This document shows, one piece after another, positions 13,401-25,400 of a DNA stretch of 64,000 nt. Below the pieces are notes generated by a model. It saw only the letters and a list, made by a program, of their open reading frames with translations. It did no database searches and was not told where the DNA came from. This DNA comes from Cardinalis cardinalis. Taxonomy: Eukaryota; Chordata; Aves; Passeriformes; Cardinalidae. The DNA lies in NCBI GenBank assembly GCA_014549065.1, contig JACDOX010000058.1:2799862-2863861 (forward strand). Reading direction: 5' to 3'. A program made the position numbers and the translations under genes. Numbering within the stretch: the stretch's first letter is position 1; every line of letters begins with the position of its first letter.

Positions 13401-16400
13401 ATTTAAAGGCTCAGAACATTGGTTTACTTTCAGATAAAGAAAAGCAACTTGTGAGATTCTTCATTTTTTGTCTCCTTTGGGGATTGAAGACATTTTAGGA
13501 GATAACTCTNTGAGTTTTCAGTTTTCTAGGCACTTCTGAAAATTAATCCCTCAGGTCAAAATATTTTCTTCTTGCCTGATACTGAGGCTGGCTGGAGGCC
13601 ATGAAAGGTTTATTAAAAACAGTGGTTTGAGAAGTTCTCCAGAGAGACTGTTCCACCCACTCAACAGTATATCCAAGTTGATTTGATGGTTTGAGATCCC
13701 AGAGTTCTCCTGGCAATGGTGGTGTCCCTGATTAGCTTTCAAGGCAGGTNTCCTTGTGGCAGAAGCAATATTCCTTCTTAAGTACCTCTTTAGGAATATC
13801 AGAAAGGAATGTCTGAGCTTCTTCTCAAGATAAATAGAGCACAATTTCATGAAATGATTGTCTAGAGACAGATATGGAGTCTACCTTGATTTGGAAGTAG
13901 TTGCCATCCCTGCTTATGTGAGCACCGTGTTAAAATTCCTGAATTCATTCCTTACCAGGACAGGGATGTCCTGTGCATTGCTTGCTCACGTGACCCACAG
14001 CAGTGCAGGTGACAAGGTGTGGCATCCTCAGCAGCAGCAGGACATTGACTTAGGCCTTCAGCACCCAAATCAAAGGCACACATTTGTCTCTTAGAGTGTT
14101 TACTTCACAGGCNCTGAACTTCTCTGATCCTCTTTTACCACAGAATCATAGAATAGTTTGGAGTGGAAATGACCTTTAAAGGTCATCTAGTCCAACCCCC
14201 ATGCAATGAGCAGAAACACCTTCAACTAGATCCATCAAAGAGGATTGATGTCTTAACTCATAAAAGAAATAATTTTAACCAAATTAGTTGGATATAATGC
14301 ATGAAGAAAATAAAANTAGGGTATTTCAGTTTGCTCTCACCACCAATCTTTATGCATAACTTTACTTGGAGAGCATTATTTGTACCATTATCTAATATTG
14401 CTCCATATCTGGAGCTCTCATAAAACACNTATTTACCTTGAAGGAAAAAACCCCAAGAAAATTCACAGACCAGATCTTACCCTTTCCACCAATTGGACCA
14501 ATTTTACCAAGCATTCCCTGGTCACCAATGTCACCCACCGGTCCTTTGTTTCCTAGGACAAGAAATGAAGAGGAAATGAGTATGGATGGTTGCTGTAATT
14601 CTTTTTCTGAGGCACTCTTTAGGTCTCTACTGCTGCTGTTTTTCCTGAGTGCGGCCAGTGTGCCTGTGTGGCAAAGTGAAGTGAGCACAGCCCTGAAGAT
14701 ATTTGGAAGAGTACAGCCAGATCTCTGCTCCTGTAGGGTACAACAGTAGGACATGGCATAGAACCTTAATAAAATTGCCTGTTCAAACANCATATTGTCT
14801 TAGAGAAAACAGAAACTAAAACTGCTAGTGATTTACTTCACAGCCTAACCGGGCTGACACCTTTTATTTTTCTCCACCCCAGGCAAAACACTTTNCTAAG
14901 TCCTTGTGGCTTTGCTGGGAGTCCNTCTCAAAGCAGGACTGCAAGTAGGGAGCTACTTATCTTGCTGTGTTTTCCCAGTCTTCAGAGCATCAAAATAACA
15001 GATGTCCTTTTTAACTGATTAATAAATAGTGTAAGTTCTGAAATAGCTGTTTAATGATGACAGGCCANTCTAGGGAATCTCAGTTTGCAAAAGGACTTTA
15101 ACATCAATAAGATGCTTTGTAAATGGTTGACTCCCTGAATTCCTTGTATCTTACCTGATGTTCATTTTAAGGTAAGAAGTGAAATCATAGGAATGCATTT
15201 AAAAATGGAAGAAGTTTTGTATTATAACAATAATAACAGAGTGATTTTAAAGTTTCTATAAAAGTAAAAACTTTCCTGGTTAGTCTTAAGCCACAGACAA
15301 GGAAGGAAGATCTTGGTTATGCATTGTCATTAAACTCTAAAGATAAATTAAGCTTTCAAATTAGAGTATGCAAACAAGGCTGACACGGTCACATCTGGTG
15401 CCTCTAAATGATGTGCCCAGGTCACACTGTGGGTATGGAACATATTTAATTGAGCCAAGTCCTGAAACATCTGCAAGTCCTTGTTCTCATCTTGGATGCT
15501 GTTTGATCAGAGGAACTTTTTATTTGTGTGTGTATGGCTTTGTTTGCTTTGTCTGCAGAATACAGACAACTGAAACCAAATTTTATTGAGCACCCTGACA
15601 TATTGCTAGGCAATAATGCTCAAAATTCAATTTCAACAAAAGGCTAATTTCAGCAAGAGTAATCTTTCTGATTATGGTTTTCTGGATCACANTCATGAGA
15701 GCCATATATATTTGTCTTAAGTATCAACAGGAATTGAACCAAACTAAGTATCGTTATATTTACCAATTAATGTTTGACAGGATTGTGAAATCCACCGGTG
15801 AAACAGAAATGAAAAGCAGTAAACACCAATCATATGCATCAGTACAGTTGTGTATAATTATATTCATATGCCAGCAATAGCCAACAAACCATCATAAATA
15901 CCTTTTGATCCTTTTGGTCCAACCTTTCCTTGTTTGCCTACTTCTCCTCTGTCTCCCTTTTCACCTTCATCCCCTTCCAAAAAACCAGAAAATAAAACAT
16001 CATGGTACATTTCTCTCAGTACAGTAAGTACAACTAAAGACATTCAGAAAGAAAAGTTCATGGGTTTTTTTTCCCCCTACTGATTTATTTTTATTTCACA
16101 TTGAAGGCACAGCAGCCATGGGATAAATTTTCAGAAAAGAGATGGGGAATCTGACCATCATTAGGAAAAGTGAAAAGCTTTCCCTTTCAGAGAGGCTGTT
16201 ATAACATGAAAATTATACAACAGCAATTCCTTCTCCTACACTTCAAACATTATTAGCTATAAAGCAGATAAATAAACCAATCTTTTGGTATTGGGAAACT
16301 TGAGCACACAGGGGCAAACTGCCAAGGGAGGCAACAGGTGTTTATTAATTGTTCCTAGTGATTCCCTTCCTAGTGACTCTGTGTTCAGGGGATGCAGATG

Positions 16401-19400
16401 CATTCAGAATGAGAGGAATGTAAATATGTTGAAATAGATCTTGACATAGACCTTGGCACTTAATATGACACAATTCTTGCCTTCATTTTTTNACAGATGG
16501 CATTTGTGTGTTAATACTAGAAGCTTGTTTTGCAATTACTCCAATGATTTATTTTTAAAGGTCACGCAGATAGTATCTGTAAGAGGCAAAATCATTGCAT
16601 TTATTATGGTAGTGCAGAGATTTCTCTAAATGAGATTGAGACCCTAGTACACAGGTCTCTGTATAGTTCTGTATAAGCACTTTCACTNTTGGAAGACAGT
16701 CTCTCGCTGTGCAGCGTATTGGGTAAAGGTGCAAGGCAGCAGTTAGTCAGAAAGAAATGTTATTTCCTTCCACAAGTAGCATACAAGGTTGCTTTGCATG
16801 GAAGGCAGGAAGGCAGGAAAGAAAGAATAAAGATGATTTTGTCATCTTCTCAGTTTGGAGCCAGATCATAAGAGGAAGATTTTTTTTTTCTCCCCCCAGC
16901 AGAGGTGGAGAGGAGACACACAACTCGCCTGCAGCAAAGGGCCCTCACTGAACAGGGCAGCCTTCCAGAGCCTCTCCCATTGTTCCCTGCCCTTGTTGGC
17001 AATGAGCCTTGCTGTGCAGTGGGGAGCAGGGCCACAGCCTCTTGGCTCAGCCAGGATCTCAAGTGGTAGTGGCAGCCAGTTGGTCGTTCAGTATAGGGAG
17101 AGCCAAGGGAGGGAAGTGTGCCTGGATGTCCGCCAGAGAGGTGAGGACAGAACAGCAGGATGTGACAAGACCAATAACCTGTCTCACCAAGGGTGGTGCC
17201 TGCAGCCCCAGCAGAAAGTGTGCAGAGAACTGAGGTGTCCTGAGGGTGACTATGGGCCAGGCAGCCACTTCCAGCCTCAGCAATGGTCTCAGTGCTTACC
17301 TGAGCCAAGCACTGCATCCCTATTGCATTTGCTGGGACCCTCGTGGCAAGGAGGAATGATGTATCTGACTCCATGTTCTCAGAAGGCTAATTTATTATTT
17401 TATGATACTATATTATNTTAAAGAATGCTATACTAAACTATACTAAAGAATACAGAAAGGATAATTACAGAAGGCTAAAAAGATCATAATGAAAACTCGT
17501 GACTCTCTCCAGAGTCCTGACACAACTTGGCACTGATTGGCCAATGAGTGAAAACACACCAGAAATNCAATGAAACAATCACCTGTGGTAAACAATCTCC
17601 AAACACATTCCACATGTGAGCATAACACAGGAGAAGCAAATGAGATAAGAATTTGTCTTCCTTTTTCTNTNAGGCTTCTTAGCTTCCCAGGNGAAAAATC
17701 CTGGGTGAAGGGATTTTTCAGAAAATGTGGATATGACATATTCCCTCCCCTCATGAACAGCCACTAGTGATTCTTTCCTCCACCAATTAACCTTGTGCCT
17801 TTTAAACCCNTTTATACCTTTGGCCCTTATAATAAATATCCTGTGGCAAATAGCTCAATGATTTTTTTAATGTGCTGGGGAGAAAGTACCTTCCCTTTAA
17901 GACTGATTATTACATCGGTCTCATTTTTTTTTTTTAATAATATTGCCCACTCGTTCCTGATTTGCCTTCTACTTCTGTAGTCAGAGGTAGCAGATGAGAA
18001 GTGCTGCACATTAATTGCAGCACATAAAATTTCNTTTTAGCTGTTTGGTACCTTTCCATTCCAGTTACATGGACTNAGCTGAGCCTGTCCCTTTATGCTG
18101 AAAAAACCCTTCCATGCTGGGACTCTCTTGTGAAGGGCGGACTCACTCTGCTGGTCAGGATGCCCTCTGGGGGGAAGGTCAGTGGGCCAAGCTGAGGAAG
18201 ATAAAGGGCTGAACTTGAGTTCACATTGAAGGGAGGAAACAGCTGCTGAAGGGATGGACAAGGAGGAAACAATATGCTGTGTGCTGGCTCACTCAGGNTC
18301 TTTTTTTTAACACCAGCTTCCACAGGTAAAGTAGGGAAAGTCTAAAAGCAGTCAGAAATATAAATTCTAAACATCTCTTTTCACTAGGTCTTAAAAATAC
18401 TGTAAAAGCTAGTGTATCTTTCTAAAAGCCAAGCTCCTTAAATATTCAGCTGAAGCTGTGGGTCTGAGCTGGAGCTGATGAAAGGATTTCACTGGGTTCC
18501 CATCCTGCCCAGAAGGACTTGGGGGTGCTGGTGGATGGGAGGCTGCACATGAGCTGGCAATGTGCACTCACAGGCCAGAAAGCCAAACCTGTTCTGGGCT
18601 CCATGACAGAGTGGGCAGCAGGTCGAGGAGGTGATTGTGGCCCTTCACTCTGCTCTGGTGGGGCCCCACCTGAAATGCTGCATCCACCTCTGGAGTCCTC
18701 GACAGAAAAAGGACATGGACCTGTTGGAGCAAGTCCAGAGGAGGACACCGAGTTGGTCAGAGGGATGGAATACCTTTCCTATGAGGAAAAGCTGAGAGAT
18801 TGGGTTTTGTTCAGCCTAGGAAAAAAAAGGCTTTGGGGTGACCTAATTGCAACCTTCCAGTACCTGAAGGGAGCCTACAGGAAAGATGNAGAGAGACTTT
18901 TTACAAGGACATGTAGGGACANGACAAGGGGGAATGTGTTTAACTGAAGGAGAATTGATTTATGTTAGATATTAGAAAGAAATTCCATAGCGCGAGGGTG
19001 GTGAGCCCAGAGAACTTGTGGATGCCCCATCCCTGGAAGTGTTCAAGGCAAGGCAGAATGGGGCTCTGAGCAAGCAGGTCCAGTGGAAAGGTGTCTCTGT
19101 TCATGGCAGGGGGATTGGAACTAGATGATTTTTAAGGTTCCTTCCAACCCAGACCATTCTATGATTTTATGATNCTACTGACCATCGAACAGCAGAGCTA
19201 GAGAATGCATGGTTTAATTTTGCTNTTGATTTCAATGCTAACAAGAGGAAATTGTTCTTTCCAAATCCATGCATGAAACCCCTGTGAAAGTGCAAAAGTC
19301 ACTTTTCAGTAGTTCAGAAATTCAGAAAAGTTCCCAGAGGCGGATAAAGGTCTTGTGAAAGGATAGTTTGGGAGCAGGTTAAGATCTCATCTCATCATCA

Positions 19401-22400
19401 TCTGCAAACCCATGCAGGGGGAAATATGTGTGACAATAGAAAGGGGGTAATTCATGATCCAAAGACTGNAAAGGCTGGATGAATCTTGACTAGAAATGCA
19501 ACATGGCAATATTTCACAAATGGACTGTCTTCTCTGACGAGGAAGGGAGATGGGTGAGGCTTTTCATGTCCAGCCTTTCCCAGTGGAATGAATTCCTTTG
19601 TGTAAAAAAAGCTGTAATTCTGGGTCTGGTATAGAAGCTGCTGAGGGAGGTTCCTTGGCCTGTGGAAAACAAACCATATTCCTGCTGGCCTTCCACCAGG
19701 GCTTGTCATCATGGCAGTCCTCCTCACCTTTCTCAGACCAGCCAGTTACAGTCTCTGCAGGCTGCTCTGTAGAGTTAAAGCTATGGAAGTACTGGTGTTT
19801 GCTGCAGAAGGAAGATCTCTGGGCAAGATCCTTCCTTCCTCCCTTCCTTCCTCCATCCCTCTCTTTCTCATTTGTGAAACATTTAATCCTAAAAATAGAA
19901 CCCAGGAAAGAAAGTCTGTGAAACAGTTAATCCTAAAAATAGAACCCAGGAAAGAAAGTAAATATACAAGTGGAGAAGCTGTGATTACTTTCTAAAGGTG
20001 TTTTATTCCTGTCTCAGTTTCAGCATTTTGAGCCACTGAAAGATCCAGTGANTTTTCCTGATGGACTTTGGAACAAGACTTTCACACCTAGGGCTGCTGA
20101 AGTTGAAGCTACTTTGTCCTATACAGACCATTAGCCTGNGAGCTGACAGGTGAGAGGAGTGAAGGGTGTGGCAAAGTTTGTTCTGGGGATTTCCAGAGGT
20201 CAGGCAGTGCCTCAACTTTTATTAACACCTTATGTGATCCAAATTTTTGCTTAAGACCTCTAAAAGCCTAAGGGAGAGGGAAATAAGTTCCATCATCTGT
20301 TTCATCTTGGTGTAAAGAAGCCTGCCACACTCTGTCTTACTTTTCATATCCAGGAAAATGGGAAGCACAGTAATTTATCTGTCTATAAGAGAGGGTAATC
20401 CTGCTTTTCTCCCCATCGCTCATCTGAGGATAGGTAGGCCATTACAAAACAAGGGTATAAACAAAGAGTATTAGTTAGTGATACCATTTTATTGTTAATT
20501 TAAGACTAGATTAAGCCCAGTGCCTGCTGATATGGTACGTGCTGTGTCCTCCTTGAGCTGCGGCGCGCTGTGATCTCACGAAAGGTGAACTCTTGGGTTG
20601 TGCTTCCCTCTTGTGGTCTTGCTGTGATTTGCAACCAAGTAGGGGACCCTGAGAGGTTGGCCGACTGTTTTGGGCACGGGTTGAGTTGGCTTTATTTCTA
20701 GTTTACCATAAATATCCCTCCCTGTCCTCTGAGACTTCATGTGGACAAGCCATCCCACTGCATTAACCTCCTTTTTTTTTTTTTTTTTTNNTNTTCCAAG
20801 GGAAAAAAAAATCTGTCCTGCTAGTACCCTGGACTGTTTTTTTGAGTTCTGTAGAACTGTGCTTTGTGTAACACAAATTTTCTGGTCCCTGACCTCATAT
20901 GCTTGTTATCTATACCTAGAGGTTAACCTCTCCTTCGTGCTGCCTTGCACTTGGGGCAGTGTCAGGCTAAATTTTAACCTAATTAGCAGATTGTCACTTT
21001 AAAACTGTGGTTGCAGAGATGTCAGCTATTATACTGCACTGGCATTTGAAGCATGGGTGAAGAAGCACTTGGAGTCATTAACTGAAGTAAGACTATTTCT
21101 CAGCCTTGTTAGCATTTCCTCAAGTTGATTGGTTTCTTGTGTGTCATAGATGTGAAATACCAGATTGCTAAAAGAAACACCTGAAGCAGTAAATTACTAG
21201 ACTCTTCCAGCTTGGGACTGTGCAAGGCAGAAGAGCAGAAGCCATAGGAAGTAAGTAAATTTTGCAGCCATTAGAAAATTTTAATTGTAATTGAGAGGGA
21301 ACCACAGACCTTCTGTAAACAAGCTCAGGAAAATGCTGAAAGTCCAATTACCAGCAGGATTTTTAGGCAGTTGAAAGGGACTCTGTCTTTTTTGGAATTT
21401 GACTAAATAACACTAAATAACTAAATTTTGAGAGGTTACCTTTGGTAAGAATTTAATTAGTAAGAATTTACTGACCTTTAAGTGACTTAGATTTCCCTGA
21501 TGAATCTTTTGTAGGCAATTTATCTGGTTTGTATTAATGAACTTAGGACATTTTCAAGGTCACAGATACTGTTCACAGTTATTTAGTGACTCTCCAAGTC
21601 TTGTAATCAAGAGCTGACCATGGCTCTTGGAGAACCTGGGAGTAATTGCTGGGGGTTTCAGAGCCCATGTTTGTCTGCATCAGGCTGAGAGCATGTCTGC
21701 AGGCTGAGAGGAGACTCTCAGCTGGGCTTATGCATGAGTAGTTCTCAGCACATTTGGAGCTGTGCTGAGAGGCTCCCTGGGACCACTTTGTCAGGTGTGC
21801 TGGTGTGCCACGGCCTCAGGTCAGCTAAATGCTACAGAAATGTTAATGCTCTCTCATCCGCTCTTTGCAGGTGTGTCTCCTTCCAGAATCCAGGACACGC
21901 CCACCCTTTCAAACAATAGAAGCATCACTTATGCTGGGCTACAGCACAGTTGTTCTACACCAGATACTCTAAACTGAAAAAATTCCACTACCAGCCAAAG
22001 AGACTTTGAAAAGCCCTGAGCCTAATGACTAATTTAACCTGAGGGGGGAAGGATAAGAATACCACAAGGTGGTGTTCTTAAGCAAGGCAAGAAGCTTTGC
22101 ACTGCTTGCCTTACATGCATTTATCATTCCTAGGCACAGCCAATGCCCTACCACAAAGGCTTTGTATGGAATTTGTTACATGTCTGACACAGTTCTGCTG
22201 AGCTCCATGTTTCATGCTCTTAGTCCCACCTGGGGTGGCAGATGGACCCTCCCCACCTCCAGAGACTGAATGTGAGGAGTACAGGTGATTTCTGCCTCTN
22301 CTTATCCACACTGATAAGGAGATGAGCATAATTCTGAAGCCTTGAGAACCCTACAGGAGCAACTGAATGCCTGCCCTCCTGGAAGAGCCTCACAGGATTA

Positions 22401-25400
22401 GCTGTGTAGCTTGGGACACTGAGTGACCCTGAGCAGGAAGAGCCTTTGCAGCACTTGGGCATGCACAATATCTGCCGAGAGGGTTTGTCACTAGAGGGAG
22501 TCACAGACTTTAAGAAATAAACAAACACGGCCCTGTTTGTATTTCCAATGGATGAGCGCGTCACAGTTACGTCAATGGAAAGACTCAAAATTTCCTCTGA
22601 TTTCACTTTCAGTGTCATTTAGATCCTTAGCAAATTTCCCATAACTGTGCATTCTTGCTTTCATGCTGCATTTGGCTAGTGAGGACAGGATTTCTTGACA
22701 TCAGCTGCATCTCTGACGTGATGTTCCCTTCCCTGTCCTTCCTCCTCCCCTCAGTTCCCAGCACTGTCCTGCATGCCTCCCTTCCCTCTGACTGATGTTG
22801 AGCACTCTTTTCACCCTATTTGGAAGAAATTCATCTCCCTAAACAGAGGAATNTCAATAAGGCAGGTACACATTTTTAGTGAGTGAGCTGAAGCAGCTCA
22901 GTGCAGAGCCTGGTTTGGCCAGAGTCTGGTGCTGACAATGCTGGGATGGTGGGTTCAGTCCCTAGATGGGCCATGTGAGAGCTGGATTCAATGATCCTTG
23001 TGGGTCCCTTCCAGCTCAGAATAGTCTGTGAAATAGCTGAGCCAGCACAAGGTGGAGCAGAGACCACACGGTCAGAGTGGAAGAAAAAGATGTTTGGCCT
23101 CCCTTTTTCATCAGAAAACCAGAGAGTTGAGTAGTATGTTCAGCTGTAGTGTGAAACTGCACCCATGATCACCTTCCCAGGTGTCCTGCAGGAACATGCA
23201 GGGCTCCTACATATGCACCATTCTTACACAGATTATCTTTCTTCACCCAGGTTCAAATTAGACAATACAAGCCTTTCCCTTGTAAAATAAAAAGAATCTT
23301 AATGAAAAAAAAAAGAATTCTCTGATTGCTTTTCTACTTATGAATTTGACTTCATCAGAAATACCCTCCTCTCATATTGCATTGCATGGGGCATACCCAA
23401 GCCTTCAGTAGGCTCAGTGAACTTCTGCTGACTTGTATTATTTGAAAGTGTGGACCTTTGTGCATGAATGGAATATACATTATTTCTTTAATAACATGGA
23501 AATAATTTCAATCATTCTTGATTCTCCTTTTACTTGGTTGCATGATTTGATTTTCCCAGCCTCTTGTGCTGCCATTCTGACATGATCTCAGAGACCCATG
23601 AATTATGGTGGCTTCAGTGAGGAATCAGACTGCCATTGGTAAGAAATACCGACCCTCTGTCTCTTTAATTTATCTATTTAAGTCCACTGAGCTTTGTAGC
23701 TCAGGCTGATAATTTCCAGAAATTTACTCTGTGCTAAAACGAGGAATTCTAGAAGCCATGAAAAATAGAATCATGTGTTGAAATTAAAGGACTCTTCAGA
23801 TCAAAAATGAGGCACTAGGAGGGAAATTTAGTTATAGATTTGAACAGCTATAGGATGTGGTAAGGCGTTCTGTATTTTTGGAAGGCAACGTGGATAGCAG
23901 CATATCTGGTTTCTGAAAGGGTTTGAGATTTTCCAGGAGTGGAACTGCGTAAGCACAATTAAAGCTGAGAGATGGACAGCTATACTGGTGACCACAGTAA
24001 ATGCTATTTTGAGGTACCAGCCAATGTCACAGAGTTTATAAGCATCATTTGTCAGAAATAATGATAAAGAAACATTTTACATCTAAAATGCTATGGGAAA
24101 CTCCCGGTGCTCTTCAAATTTCATCTTATTCCAGTTTCTCAACCTGGATCTGATTCAAGACTTTCAATGTTCTTGTGTCTGGATTTCAAAGAAAATGAAC
24201 TGGGATCAGGGACAGATAACAAGATCTAGAGCCAGTCTTCTGAAGTGCTGAGAGCCCATGAATCCATGTGAAAACAGCTTCTGCAGTGCCAGCCCCTGCT
24301 CACATATTTAATGGGAGTTCAGAAGTCAGAGTTTTAGGTCGTCCTCTGCTTGTTTCTACCCTCATGCTGTTGCATATTGATTTACTCACAGCAGGTCAAC
24401 TTCTGTATCATCTATGTCAGCAGCCCACTTAAAACTTCCTTTGAGATCAGAGCTTGCAGTCTCCAGGGGAGAGCAGGCTGGAAGAAAGGTCAGAGCTGGG
24501 ACACCCCTCAAAGGCAGAGTCCAGGGGGGCAGAGCCTGATCCTCCTGATGCTGCCAGGGCCACAACAGCTGATGCCTTTGCTCTCACTGTGTCAGCTGCT
24601 GCCTCCCCACAGTCCCAGACCCTTTCTCAGCAGCAGCCAGCCTGCTTTGCTTGCAGGCTTGGAAGGGTAGAAAGTAAGAAATAGGGCCATGACTACTTTT
24701 GCTAGGCCAATAACCTGGCTGCCCTGGAAAATTCATTGTTTCATTTATGCTTCATTTCTTGATTCTCTTTGGACTCAAGAAGTCAATGAAGTACAGAACA
24801 TGGTCACTATTGCCCCAGTTACTCAGCTGTGAATCAGTGTTAGCTGATGTAAGATATAAGTTTTCAGTTTCTGTGCCACAACAGCCCAGCTAGGACCAAG
24901 TTGTTCCTAACATCTTGGGTCAAACATCAAAAATCACTTGTTATGAACACTGAAAATCTCGACTTTTTTTTTTTTTTACCGTTTTTGTTTGTTTGTTTTT
25001 GGTGGGAGGGGCAGTGGATAAGAAAGGCAGGGGTGTTCCTAGGGTATTTCAACAAGAATCCTAGAAAATGTCTCACACATTTTTGTTCTTTATTGCCATA
25101 TAAGCAGCTGGCTGAGTACCTCAAATCATTTTTCAGGAAGGCAGTACAAGTCAGCCATTGCAGTGGGCTCTTTTCATTGAAAAGAATTCCCTCTTTTTGA
25201 GAAGAGAACTGAATGTTGCCTAGAAAAGGAAATGGAGAAGAGTGCCAACTTTTGCCTCTCTCTTTATAATTTTCCGCTTTTCTGGAGTGCCTATTTGGCA
25301 AATTTCTTTGCATAATTTTTAGCAAACAGGCTTCAGGTTTCATTTGCTTGCCCCAGTGAGTGGAACCAGCAGCTGGGAGGGACAGCAGCACCTGGTGGGC

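Noticed and set aside
14438..14749. Plus-strand 103-codon frame over COLEC10 exon 3
   Set aside because: It is the antisense shadow of the collagen exon, rich in Pro because Gly codons read as Pro on the other strand.
22220..22618. 132-codon minus-strand open frame in COLEC10 intron 1
   Set aside because: No recognised similarity and it lies within an intron on the gene strand without good splice sites around it.
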